A DNA stretch of 64,000 nt from Apostichopus japonicus (GCF_037975245.1 NC_092574.1:21229713-21293712), one strand, 5' to 3'. Positions 25,577 to 37,465 are shown, numbered from the stretch's first letter. The notes: generated from the sequence alone by a model not told the origin. A program made the numbers and translations.

Positions 25577-25917
25577 AATTTAAGGTAGTCCAGCAGTAAA
25601 GGGAGCTATATTAATTTGAAGAACAGATTACATTTATAACAAGAGATCACCTGGACAAATCACAAGATGATTTCAAAGCACATGATTTTGTGATGAATAT
25701 TGATAAGTTAATAATAATATATATAATATACGTTCCTTCCTCTAACCCCTTCATCCCTCCTCTCGTCACCCCTCTCACTCGCCTCACTCCCTCAGATATC
25801 TCTGTGCATAAGTGATCATTTAGTCATGATAGAGGCCTTTCTAATTTGAAAGGTGTCTCTTGTCGCCTGCTAATTAATCGTCACTGAGATCCTTTGCGAC
25901 ATGTATCATTCCTAGTT

Positions 25918-26085
25918 TCTTTTTTCCTTGGTTTCCTTCGTCTCTTTCCTATTTTGTAAAGCGCTTTGAAACGCTGTATTAAACGCTATATAACTGTAAT
26001 TTATTATTATTATTATTATTATTAATATTAATATTATTATTATTATCATGATCATTATTATTAATATTAATATTATATTGATTTT
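25918..26085 (+). mobile_element. Retroelement 3' tail inserted in a tandem copy
   Basis: TAAAGCGCTTTGAAACGC and AACGCTATATAACTG are followed by a long TTATTA/AATATT microsatellite (about 26000-26080). The AGCGCTTTGAAACG / GCTATATAA end with a TTA tail is typical of echinoderm and other marine retroelements. The corresponding segment is absent from the two sister tandem copies (26225 and 26835), supporting an insertion. Confidence 0.55.
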
Positions 26086-26250
26086 AAGTTGCTCACCTCC
26101 ATTAGGTTGTAATGCTTCCATCAGTTATACTTAGTTGTTGGTGACATTCCAATATCTGTCTGTATCCACAATAAGGTACTGTTTTGGTTTCTGGAAAGTT
26201 TCATTAAAGGATGTTGGACATACATTAACCCTTCTCATCTATACCTTCCT

Positions 26251-26271
26251 CCCCTCCCCCACCCCACCCCC
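26251..26271 (-). other. Strong G-quadruplex candidate (minus strand)
   Basis: Four C runs of four or five are separated by single nucleotides on the plus strand, so the minus strand has G4-5 runs with one-nt loops, the most stable quadruplex geometry. Confidence 0.6.
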
Positions 26272-26561
26272 ACAATCTCTGTCCCTCCCTCAGATCCCCT
26301 GTGTATAAGTGATCATTTGTGAGTCATAGGGGTGTCATTTGAAAGATGTCATTAGTTGGATGCTAAACCATCACCGATATCCTAGCTTTTGCCTCAGACA
26401 AAATAATTATGACTTTTACTATTTTTATTTAGTGTATCACCTGGATTAGATTAATGCTTCATTCAGTTTTATGTGTTTGCTGTAGACTCTCCAGCTTCAG
26501 TCAATATCCACATCAAACTACGGTCTGGTTTCTACAGCCAGTTGGAATTTTAGAGTCATTA

Positions 26562-26822
26562 TGGATGTATGTGTGTGTGTGTGTGTATGTATGTGTGTAT
26601 TTTAGATCCTCCTGCAAGCAGGAACTAGCGAAGAAGCCTCATTGGCTTATCAAAGCCGCAAGCTGACCGAAGTCAGTCTCTTACATTCATATTCAACGTC
26701 CATGATTATGAATTGTCAATCGTCAACAACTCTGAAACTGTACGACATACATTAATCTCGGATCTTCGATCTGGGCACCTTATGATTGGAAGGCACCGCA
26801 TTAACCACTGAGCTAACACTCC
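26562..26822 (-). mobile_element. tRNA-derived SINE, copy 2
   Basis: This minus-strand, full-length copy has its 5' end (GGAGTGTTAGCTCAGTGG) at 26822 and its tail of TACATACA/CACACA type at about 26562-26600. Its B-box area differs from the other copies (GATCGAAGATCC instead of GAGTTCGAGTC). It interrupts the second copy of a ~500-bp tandem triplication, so it inserted after that duplication. Confidence 0.85.
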
Positions 26823-27588
26823 ATAGGGATGATGTGCAATTAAAAATAAACACTACCCAATCTCATCCACATCCCCTTACCCCATCCCTCTCCCTCCCTT
26901 GGACCTCTCTGCATATAAGTGATCATTCAGTCGATCATTAAGGTGTAATTTGAAAGATGTCAAAAGTCTGAGCTGTTAAGCATCAGTCATGTCCTAGCTT
27001 TGCCTCGGACGTTATTGTTATTATGATTAGGATTGTTAGTGCCTCACCTCGATTAGATTACCCTAATCCTGTGAGGTTTACGTGCGTCCTCCGGTCGCTC
27101 CGGTATCCGGATCCGTCCGTATCAAAATAAAGTCGTGTTTTTTTGTTATGTCTGGTGAGCTGGAAAGTGTCATGCAGAGATGTGGGACAAACACGGGAAG
27201 TATAAAATGTGTCAGGTTTGGAGATAGTGAGAGCTGGAGAGGGTATGTTTGATGACATTACTTAAACAGGAAGGTGTGAAATTTCACCTGGCTCGAAACA
27301 CCCGACCGTGACGACTAACATAACTATCTGAGTCTTCATCGGGATGATATGCAGACCTAGTGCAGCGTCATCTTTTGACGTAAGAATTTTTCAAGAAAAT
27401 TTGGTTAAAGTAGAATTTGTTCTTCCAAACTATATCCTCTTTGGCTTATATGATAGGGATCTCTGTGTGGAAAAACACCGAGAATGATCCTAAGGAAAAA
27501 ATATTGTTCCATTTGGGAAATATCAAAGTGCTTAGGGTCATGTCAGCAGGTTTAACTTGTCAATAAGGGATGCCATAGTACGATACCT

Positions 27589-27610
27589 GGGAGGGGGAGG
27601 GGGGTGGGGA
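27589..27610 (+). other. G-quadruplex candidate
   Basis: Four runs of three to six G are separated by single A or T. Confidence 0.55.
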
Positions 27611-27809
27611 GTTCTTACAGATTGTCTTTGTACTTTGGTTTGTTATATTTCAAATGAATGTTAACAGTGATGATCATGATACTGAACCCAATTTATATGC
27701 AGTAATGTTAAAAATGTTAATAGTTTAGATTCCCCTCCCATGTGGGCCCCTCATATCCCCCACCCCTCCCCTCCACTCCTCCCTTCTCACTTCCTCAGAG
27801 GAGTAAGAG

Positions 27810-29270
27810 ATATGGATGTCATTTCTATCATACATAGGAAAATAAGAATTGAATCACATATAGTGGCTCAATCATGTTATGTTTGGAATAACTCGAGTCT
27901 TTAGTCCAGCTGTCTGTGAAGGATTTAAACTTTTCATAACTCCCAAATGGACAAATAATATGTTTACCTGTTAGCGAAAGGTTGTTGTCCAAAATGGGTA
28001 TGGTAGGGGGGTGGGGGTGGAGGAGTTGTTGGATGGTTGGGTTTGCTTCTCCTTTTTTTCTCACCTTCATCCATCCCGACACATTGTTTGTGATTATAGA
28101 GGTGCACTCACTGTTTGATTGTCAATTAAGTACTTTTAGCACTGTGTTTAGGAGATAAAAGTATCACTTTTCCAAAACTTTTTAAAATAACTATGTATAC
28201 TCAAAATAACTGTGTATGGTATGTCTTCCTTCATCCTATGCCCTTTGCCTTCTCTGTCCCTTTGAGATGTCCTTGTCTTAATTATTTCCATTGTGTGCAA
28301 GTATTTTAAGTATTAGTGTGTTTCATTTACATATATATATTTACATATATATATATTATTGTACAACCTGACCCATTATCAAAAAATTGTGTTCTGTGTA
28401 GACAGCTCTCTGGATATTTAATGGACAATTTTTGTAATTTGGAGGCAAACAGGCATCATCCAGCAGCCACTTGATATAGATACATTTATAGGAAATTTTA
28501 CATACGTCTCTTTATGCATTGTATTATATATTGGTACTTTGTTTGTTGTGTTGTAACTGGACTTCGGTACTGCAGAAGGAAAAAAAAAGAAAACAGCAGT
28601 ATAGAAATATATATTTGACACATTTATCATCAACTCTCTCTGTATGCTGTTTTGTGGCACGCAACCCTTTGTATGAACAATCTCTGTTTCATACATAATT
28701 CCGATTCGCTGAACACCTTTCACGGGCAGTCTCAGCAAGTATATAACTCAAATGTTGCTCATTCAAGAAAAAAATAAATACCAGATTTAGCCTTTGCCTT
28801 CTCCCTTGTGTATGCTTTCCCAATACTCTTGTTGATTCTTTGCTGCAATGATCCAAGACATAGTCATGTATTTCAACATGATTGCCTCAGTGTCACCGTG
28901 TCTCGTAAAAATTGAGTCGGGGAGGCCACCAGAAGGAGGTCGTGAATATCGGTAGGCTATGGGAGTGGTTTGTAAAGTTGCTTTCTTTATTTGGAAAGGA
29001 TTTGTCTGGTGGGATGTAATACGCATTTATGTCAAAAATATAGTACAAGTTTAATTTAAAATAATATAATTCTAAAATATATTAAAAAAATATATAAAGT
29101 TCTGTTAATATCTCAATCCCAATGAGTTGTGAGATATAATGGTTTGTATCTTTGAAGAATGGAGATTTTTGCTAGAATATAAAATAGTCAAATTTTCTAA
29201 ATTGATCCAATCTTATATTATAGAAAATGACCAATCTAGAACTGTTTAGGTACCATGTGGTAGTTTCTGC
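27810..29270. other. Non-coding stretch
   Basis: It has short TA runs near 28335 and a G-rich tract at 28005-28020. No gene is recognised. Confidence 0.5.
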
Positions 29271-29274
29271 GATA

Positions 29275-29613
29275 GGGAGGAAGGCAAGTTTCTGTCTTTA
29301 ACCAGTGTTTAGTTCCACTGAATTTATGTGTAAAACCATTGTTGTGAATTCCTTCAGCACATCTTAGAGGGGGCGAGGGGGTTGTTATTAAATATGTGAA
29401 ATATTGAAATTTAATCGTTTTTTTTTTCCTACTGCAAAGTAATTTATGGAGGAAGGCAAGTTTCTCATCTTTAACCAATGTTAAATTTCCACTGAATTTA
29501 TGTGTAAAACCATTGTTGTGAATTCCTTAAGCACATCTTAGAGGGGGCGAGGGGGTTGTTATTAAATATGTGAAATATTGAAATTTAATCGTTTTTTTGT
29601 TCTACTGTACTAG
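29275..29613. repeat. Near-identical 172-bp tandem duplication
   Basis: GGAGGAAGGCAAGTTTCT starts near 29278 and 29450. Long blocks, including GCACATCTTAGAGGGGGCGA and the following GGGGTTGTTATTAAATATG, are identical in both copies. This is the least diverged duplication in the window and thus the most recent. Confidence 0.93.
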
Positions 29614-31943
29614 AAAATCATTTTTCTACGTTAAAAGGGCCAACACAACAATCTACATTGGGACCCGCAAACTGTTATTTATTTTCTGTATACATGTGAA
29701 AAAGACACAACGCTATTGTCTCTCTAACACACACTAGACTTGAAATTGCAGACATCTCTTATATTCTTTTGGCACTGCAACGGTACATGTCTTCATTGTA
29801 TTAATCCTCTCACGCTTATATATATGTTCATCGTCTACATCTAGTTGGCTGTCTATCTGTCTGCTCTCTGAACAGGTGTGGAGAAATTAAACCTCCGTGC
29901 ATCCAGCATGGCCAGTTTCCTTATATACTGGTTTGCTGCCCTCAGTTGGCAATAAGCCAAAATTACTCACAAGATATGTTGTAAGGAAAAGCTTCAGTGA
30001 TGATGAAGTCAATTGACACTATGGAAACCTGTTATTACGTAGAAACTTAGTCATGTTTGAGTCGACATGTTATATACTTCTCTGTGTAAGGTGTGGTTTA
30101 ATGGTTTGCTTAGAGCAATAAGGCCAACAACAAAAAAGAAGGAAAAAACAGTCTTGAACAAATCAAAATTAAATTGTATCATCATCATCCCAAGAAGATG
30201 ATTATAATTTTTTTCTTTCAAATTCTTATACCTTCATGCTCTGCTTGTATTCCAACTTTCTGATTGCTTATTTGTTTTTAATTGTTGCTTGTTTATTTGA
30301 ATTTTTTTTTAATTTTAAAATCTACCTGAAGGGAGAAAGTAATATACACCATAACAGTGGTTAATTAAGTTATCTAGAACAATGTATGCAAGTCACTAAA
30401 GCTCAATGGTCATTTCTAACTACACTAAAAAAAAAAAATGATGTCCCTTTTTTTTATACCTACATACTAACTGTCTATATGTTTGTCTCTTTGTTTGCTT
30501 GTATGTATGTTTGCTTGTTTGTTTCTTTTCACTGTTTTCATATCTGCTTAAAATATATGATCATAGTTGCCAATGATGATTTAAGAAGAAAAAACCATGT
30601 CAAAGTTGTATGTTATATGAGTTAGTACTATTTGCCAAGACCAAACAAACATTCCCCCTACCCACCCAGGTGTGAAGTTTCAGAATTTGTGTTTAATTGG
30701 CCATGGAGGGGAAAAAATGATATATGTATGTCTATATACACTTATGTAAACTAGCATTTATGTGATTAATAATGGATCGTCGTATTCACAGCATGGATGA
30801 ATTCTTTTTTATAAAATCAGGAAAAAACTCTTATTTCATGATGAAGATATTGAAGTACAAATGAGATTTGCACGTAGAATTTTTTTTTTCTGATTGAAAA
30901 AAAAAAAAAAAAAAACCAGAAAAGGAAACTGACTGAAATCTTTGTGAAATGTTACAATCTAGACAAAGTAAACTTTGACTACCGTAAAGTTGTTTTGTTA
31001 GGTTTAATTTGAAAAAAAAAAAGACTTTCCGATTGAAATTGTATTCATGCAATAAAACAATATAATATTAGAAGTTCAGTGAAGTGGTTTATCTAGAACT
31101 AATTAATTGCTTATTCATGCAACAGCTACAAATATTGTGCTATCAGATTGCATTTAATTTACATAATTACCATAAACTAACATCAAAATGATTTAATCTG
31201 AGTGCATTACTTGGCCAACAGATTCACTGGTTCCTCTTCTGCTTGCCCCCCCTCCCACCCCCCTCCACCCTTTTTTCTTCTCCTTTTTCCACAGTAACTA
31301 GCAAGATCATTGAAAAACAAAAACTGTGAAGTAAGCTCTATTTTGGCCAAATATTCATGAAATCACTATAACCTCCCAATAACAACAACAGGTTGAGATT
31401 TTTATCTTGTTGGTAAAATTCAGCCAAACCTCCTGACTTTTACTCTCCATGGAAAGTGTTTTTCAGCCTATATAGGCCGTTATTAGAAATTAAAATTGTT
31501 TCAGAATTTCTCAAGAAATAAGCTGACACATCATTAGTTGCTATAAGAAGGGGAATAAACTAGAATATAGTGCTTGTTTGATGTATATACAGAGGAGATA
31601 TATTACTTTGTAGACACAATCAGGTTTTAATTGTCATATAATACTCATGGAATATATAACTCGACAAGATTTTTTTTCATGAAACAGAAATCAAGAGAAA
31701 ACAGTGATCATAGCCAAGTGTCCTTACAGCATTGATATCCTATTATGTTTTTTATGATTACTAGAATAATTTTAACGAAGCAATAATGAATAATTTTAGA
31801 TCCTTGTTTGGTAATACCATAGACTTCTAGCTGTCGGGGGAGGGGGGGGGAAGGGGGTTAAACGTAAGGCTTAAAGAGCACGCTCAATGTGTGTTGGATT
31901 ATTATATGTTGTGTTGTGGGGATTGCATTGTATGTGTTGGATT
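29614..31943. other. Non-coding stretch
   Basis: It has A/T homopolymers (for example A runs near 30430 and 30897-30915) and a C-rich tract near 31246. No gene is recognised. Confidence 0.5.
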
Positions 31944-32182
31944 GGAGTGTTAGCTCAGTGGTTAAGGCCGGTGCCTTTCAATCATTAGGTCCCGAGTTCG
32001 AGTCATTCCAAGATTAATGTATGTCGTCCAGTTACAGAGTTGTCGACAATTGACAATTCATAATCATGGACGTTAAATATGAATCTAAGAGACTGACTTC
32101 GGTCAGCTTGCGGCTTTGATAAGCCAATGATGGCTTCTTCGCGAGTTCCTGCTTGCAGGAGGATCTAAAATACATACATACA
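31944..32182 (+). mobile_element. tRNA-derived SINE, copy 3 (best-preserved Pol III boxes)
   Basis: It starts GGAGTGTTAGCTCAGTGG (A box) with a B box GAGTTCGAGTC about 45 nt further on. The 3' domain contains CTGACTTCGGTCAG (a five-pair stem with a UUCG loop), GGCTTTGATAAGCC and CCTGCTTGCAGG, three consecutive potential hairpins, then GGATCTAAAATACATACATA. The head is tRNA-like but lacks a well-paired acceptor end, and the ~170-nt unrelated body shows it is a SINE rather than a tRNA gene. Confidence 0.88.
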
Positions 32183-33319
32183 TTATTTCAATTTCCATAG
32201 TACTAGAGAAGAATTAGTCTAAATCCTTCTCTTTCTGCAGTTTCTCAACATTCCAATTAACTTGTCCGTCCCATCTGGCTATTTAACTCGTCGTCTGCCA
32301 CACCTTCCATCTAGCGTCAAAGCCTCCGAAGATCATCCTGCTGTGATTGAAATGTCACACCCTGTTACTTTCATACATCTACCTAACATAATTTTTTTTG
32401 TCAGTACTTAGAAAAGTTTTGTTTGTTAACAGATTTCTTCTCTCTTTGCTCTATAAACCAGCTAGCTTGTGATGACATGCCTCTCATCGAGTCAATACTT
32501 ATGGTGCCATTGTGAGTAGGTCTATTAGAAAAAGGGGGGGAAAAAACCTCGCATTGAGGTTAACAACAGTCAAGTAAAGGCCTCCAACAAGCCACAAAAG
32601 GCACTTCAACCAGCAGGATGAAAAAATATTTCCAAGAAGAAAAAAAAAAGCAGCAAACATGAAGCATCCACAAGTGATGTAAACCAGAGAGAATGAAGAT
32701 GCTTAATGCATTTAAATTATCTTCCATCCCTGTGTAGGGTTCCAATTACAATATTGATTGCCGTAGATTCAGTCACAATATTTCAGTTTTTGAGTCGAAC
32801 TCGAGGAATTATCCCAGTGGGTGCACCACCAACAAGCTCCAAATTCTGCCAGATATTTTGACTACCTTTGATACTGAGACACTTCTTTATTTAATAGCAT
32901 CTTATGAATGTTCACTTAAACATTGTCTGATCATTATGTGCATAAAAGCAAACCTTTAAAGTCAAATCAATTCTGATGATTCTGATAGACATGTTCTGAA
33001 CAGAATATTTTGACAGTTTTATTAATATACTCAAAGAAACTCTCTTCCCTTATAGACTAAGAATTCAGCTAAATGATCCAGCCACACCATGGGGTACTGA
33101 ATCACTATTTATTAAGCGACGTGTGGACACACACACCTGCCCTTACCCCCCCCCCCCCCATTCCTACAACTATACAAAGCCAAAAGGCTATCTGTAGGGA
33201 TCTTTTGGCCTCATTGGTTAAAAAGTAAACATGGGAACTATACTTGCAAACAGGGGGGCCCGTCCAGAAGTAGCAGCAAGTTATACATGTTGGTAACTTT
33301 CTAGATAGACTGCCTATAG

Positions 33320-33414
33320 TGGTCCCCTCCCTGCCCTGACGTCCCCCTCCATGCCCTGACCCACACTGGTCCCCCTCCCTGCCCTGACCCACACTGGTCC
33401 CCCTTCCTGCCCTG
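33320..33414. repeat. C-rich short minisatellite
   Basis: Units like GGTCCCCCTCCCTGCCCTGA, partly joined by CCCACACT, repeat four times with 20-28-bp spacing. The purine strand could form G-rich structures. Confidence 0.85.
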
Positions 33415-34287
33415 ATATGAGAGGTCGAACAAACATTAAAGGATATGTTAATTAATATAATTATTAGTTATATAACTTGAATCACCTTCATTTATAAAAA
33501 TTTCCATTTGTTTAATTTTTCACTTGCTTTCCCAAATTTCTCTTATATCATTAAAATGAAATAGTCCTGATTGGTCATTTGGCACATTTTTTACATTACG
33601 ACAGTCACAAAATTTAGTCTCAGAACAGTCAGATCCATACATCCAGCTAGTGTACAGACAGTGTGAAACATATATGTTCATTTAGAATTTGTATTCAAAG
33701 CACAATTTATACAGATCCAGATTTGGGCTAGAACCTTGCCGCCAATTACATTCAACTTGAAGATCTCGAGTGCAGAATGTGTTATATTTTTAACATGTCT
33801 TTTTTTTTTTGTTGTACAAGAAAATTGTGTCAATGAACCACTAAAAGGCAAGTTATAGCTTTCTGGATCATCTTTTAAATTGTATCACCCTATGTAGCAT
33901 ACATTCTGGAAGTTGAATTATTAACTACTGATACTTCATCCCCAAAGGACTATAGACAGGGATATATAAATCTTGCCCTGTTTTTTTCACCTGCAATCTG
34001 AACTCTATCAAAGCAAAAAACTATAAAATGCCATGCTCCTCAAAACAAAAACAAACAGAAAAAGTATGTCCAACTAATCGTCTTCCCCGAGTCATAAAAT
34101 ATTGATGTCCAAGATAATCTCCCAAAACTTCAATATGTTTGAAAGTGTAATGGCAGATTTGAACACCCCCGATAGAAAAATGCATCGTCCCATCTAATTT
34201 GGATGATGCAGTAGTATAATGTCTCTCACACTGAGCCAGGTTACGTGCTTTCTCTCTCATCTCATCTCTCTCTATCTCTCATCTCAG

Positions 34288-34593
34288 TGGTTTGTTGCCG
34301 TCTCTCGTATCTGACCTTTTCATCCTCCTGTAAGCAGAAAATCTATTCCATGACAAATTCTCTCAGTCGCTGACTAATGAGAGGCTAGTGTGTATTGTGT
34401 GTGTGAGAGTGTGTGAGAAAGGATAGATAAGGCGTGTACAGTCCATTCTCGAAGCTGAGACACCAGCTACTGGCTTTAAGGACACCTCTCGTCTCAAGAC
34501 ACACCACCGGACACAAGTTGTTGCGCCCGTTTCGGTGCATAGATATACATATATATATACAGGAAAATTAAGGAACTTATTTTTATTACCCCA
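34288..34593 (+). promoter_or_regulatory. Possible 5' UTR/promoter region before the 34594 ATG
   Basis: This lies between a pyrimidine-tract AG (34287) and the ATG at 34594. It contains a GTGTGTGTGAGAGTGTGTGAG stretch near 34393 and a TATACATATATATATACAGG element near 34543 that could be a TATA-like signal about 50 bp before the ATG. This is inference only. Confidence 0.2.
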
Positions 34594-34675
34594 ATGAGCC
34601 CAACAGTCGGAGAAAAGAACATGCCGGGACAAGTGCGGCTGTCACGGTTTGAGGAACACAAAATACAAGCACTGA
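34594..34675 (+). CDS. Candidate alternative first coding exon of the Fe65-like gene
   Basis: An ATG at 34594 opens a 27-codon frame plus one base, ending at a near-consensus donor (CTGA|GTAAGT at 34675/34676). The donor is phase 1, exactly what the 59401 acceptor needs, and joining A to CC gives Thr followed by KNNQVM. The peptide begins MSPTVGEKNMPGQ and ends RFEEHKIQAL, a charged, protein-like composition unlike the surrounding AT-rich DNA. A pyrimidine-rich acceptor (TCTCATCTCAG) lies at 34287, so this could be an internal 5' exon covering 34288-34675 rather than a true first exon. A phase match by chance is one in three. I do not recognise the peptide, and only RNA evidence can confirm it. 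Confidence 0.4.
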
Positions 34676-34989
34676 GTAAGTATATAAATACAGAAACATA
34701 GGGACTGAAGCACGTTTTGATTCAACCGACAGAAATATTTGAGAATCTGTTAGTTACATTCATTGGAATTAACACAGGAATTGATGGGTTTAATGGCTTT
34801 ATGTATATCCTTGCATATGTTTATGTATTGAGTATAGTTTCTTTTTAAGTTTGAAGAAATTAAATGAGGGATTAAGCTAATGAAATGATTAAAACTATTG
34901 AAATGAAGAAAAGAAAGAGTTTGTGAAACTAGAGTTGTATGTATACCTTGAATTTGCTGTACAACTGTGTGAGGAGATCATTAGACAAG

Positions 34990-35765
34990 CTAACATTTGC
35001 TGTAGTACTGTTTGGATTGTAGACTGGCATGAGTTTAATCCTTACATTTACTATAACACTGTTTGGGCATACTAATATTGTAGTCAGTACAATCCTTACA
35101 TTTACTGTAACACTGTTTGGGCATTCTTATATTGTAGACAGTAGCCTACAATCCTTGTGTTTACTGTAACACTGTTGGGCATACTAATATTGTAGACAGT
35201 ACAATCCTTGCGTTTACTGTAACACTGTTTGGGCATACTTATATTGTAGACAGTACAATCCTTGCATTTACTGTAACACTGTTGGGCATACTAATATTGT
35301 AGACAGTACAATCCTTGCATTTACTGTAACACTGTTTGGGCATACTTATATTGTAGACAGTAAAATCCTTACATTTACTTCAACACTGTTTGGGCATACT
35401 TATATTGTAGACAGTACAATCCTTACATTTACTGTAACACTGTTTGGGCATACTAATATTGTAGTCAGTACAATCCTTACATTTACTATAACACTGTTTG
35501 GGCATACATATTTTGTACATAGTATATATAATCTTATATTAACTGTAACACTATTCCTTACTGTAACATTGTATGGGGATACATATATTGAAAGAGTATA
35601 ATCCTTTACATTGTATATTACACTGTAACACATATACTGTAACACTTGTTAAATTTACTGTAACACTGTCTAGGCATACATATATTGTTGACAGTTTAAT
35701 CCTATACAAATACTCTAATACTTGCCTTACATTTACTGTAACACTTTCTTCATATTTACATAACA
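34990..35765. repeat. 54-bp minisatellite
   Basis: About a dozen units of TTTGGGCATACTTATATTG, then TAGACAGTACAATCC and TTACATTTACTGTAACACTG. Central copies are the most alike and the ends are degenerate. Each unit contains ATTGTA...TACAAT, a short inverted repeat. There is no spacer diversity, so it is not CRISPR-like. Confidence 0.92.
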
Positions 35766-36029
35766 TTACATATATGTACAGAATATAGCCCTTTTATTCA
35801 CTGGAACACTTTGTGGTAACTTTATATTATAGACATGATTATAATAAGTACTTAAATTATGATCTGGTTTGGTCTCAGTGCTTCTTGATGTCAAAGTGGA
35901 AGCATTACGTCGAAATCAAAAGTAAGAAATTGATGAATTACATCTTAAAATATGCAGTGTATCAAAAGCATGAAAAAAAATTCAAATAACACAGTTTATG
36001 TATGTATATATGTATGTATACATATTGAC

Positions 36030-36127
36030 ATGTATTTTAGATCCTCCTGCAGACAGGAACTCTCGAAGAAGCCTCATTGGCTTATCAAAGCCGCAAGCTG
36101 ACCGAAGTCAGTCTCTTAGATTCATAT
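36030..36127 (-). mobile_element. 5'-truncated SINE copy
   Basis: Only the last ~95 bp of the SINE body are present (minus strand, from GAATCTAAGAGACTGAC to GAGGATCTAAAATACA), followed by a GTAT-rich tail at 35998-36030. Loss of the 5' part with an intact tail is the usual result of incomplete target-primed reverse transcription. Confidence 0.8.
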
Positions 36128-36129
36128 AT

Positions 36130-37069
36130 ATATAGTGCTATGCAGTTACATGCTCTCTGTATCGGTAATTTAGATATTAACCCAACATGTACACAGAACA
36201 TTATACCTTGCCATGATTATCACAGGAGTTTATATCGTTGTAATTAAAAAATCAGATTTCTTCCCTGGGGACCATACATGTGTATTATCAATTTGCAAGG
36301 ATTGCTATGTTGTGCGTACGTTCCAGACCTTCGAATGTGCTATCTTATTTAGGGATGGAAGTGTCAGCACTAAGGAACGCGAGGTTGTGTTACCAATTAT
36401 GTGCAAGTAAAAATCTTCTTCGACTAATTGAAGGAGCGATGTTGATCGTTTCTTAGGTACTTGTTACTGTGTGTAGAATATACTGTAAACTTGATCTGTG
36501 GAACCAATTTCATCTCCTGGAGTTAGTCCCTAAGGATGCATTCTAGCCAGATATGTTAATCGATATGTGAAATTCCCTAATCAGATGGGGGATTTGCAAT
36601 GCTGATTAAGTTTGTTCTTTTCAATTTTGAAGATATACAGTATGTCTTTTCAGTTATTTTAAGTCTGGAAGGCCCCTTTAAGGCATGGTTGCAGGTAATG
36701 ACATCATAGTAATTTCAATCCATTAATTGATCGATCCACCAATGTCACTCAAAAATTTTCAAAGGGTGAAATTTCCAAGAATTACAAATTTTTCATTACT
36801 TGCAAAATATGTGAGACTGTACAGAAGCCTTAAAGGGACAATCTCATATTGCTTTTAAAAGTTTGATTGGGTAATCAAATTAGGTACCATAAGTTGTCTT
36901 CATCAATAAATATAATTAAACCACATCCTCATAACATATATGTTATCAGGGGGTATGTGATTTGATGTGATGAAGTTCTGCCAATAGCTATAACCCTACC
37001 CCTCCATCTCCCTCTCCCTTATCCTGATGGATATAGTTTATTTTTCAGAATTTTGATATCAATCCCCCA
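36130..37069. other. Non-coding stretch
   Basis: A 65-codon frame at 36213-36410 has no splice signals or domain. I see nothing else. Confidence 0.5.
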
Positions 37070-37465
37070 TATCTCACCTTTACACTACTAATTTATGTGC
37101 CACTTTCCATCCTACACCAGAAGCAAAATGTTCTGCTGAAGACACTACTTGTACCTTCTAGTTAACCTATTTGCTCCCTTGCAACCCCTCCCGACCCCCT
37201 CCCCTCCCATTCCACACCTTCACCTTCCCAAATAAATACATGTAACTTCTACTCAATCTATTTGATCCCATACAACTCCCATACACATATGACACCTTCA
37301 CCTTCCCAATTAAATACTGGGGCCTTATAGCCAACCTATTCGCTCCCTCACATTCTGCACCCCCATATCACACCTTCACCTTCCCAAATAAATACATGTA
37401 CCTCCTAGTCAATCTATTTGCCCCCTTTCCATCCCCTACCCCCATCTCACACCTTCCTAAATTAG
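37070..37465. repeat. Degenerate pyrimidine-rich tandem array, ~100-bp period
   Basis: CACCTTCACCTTCCCAAATA followed by AATACATGTA.CT.CTAGTCAA and CTATTTG.CCC recurs about four times. Copies differ mainly in C-rich tracts. Confidence 0.75.

Larger units (their letters stand above)
25735..27230. repeat. Diverged ~500-bp tandem triplication
   Basis: Three ordered copies (about 25735-26210, 26225-26575 and 26835-27230) share a pyrimidine-rich start, CTCAGAT...TCTGTG.ATAAGTGATCATT, TTTGAAAGATGTC, TCCTAGCTTTGCCTC, TCACCTCGATTAGATTA and a final TCTGGT..G.TGGAAAGT block. Copy 1 carries a retroelement tail (25918-26085) and copy 2 a SINE (26562-26822). A fragment of the start block may recur near 27730. 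Confidence 0.75.

Noticed and set aside
34990-35765. CRISPR-like array
   Set aside because: Units are contiguous with no unique spacers and the window is eukaryotic; it is a minisatellite.
36670-36840. Possible short inverted-repeat element (CCTTTAAGG / CCTTAAAGG)
   Set aside because: The inverted match is only a few bases and does not extend inward, so no element can be supported.
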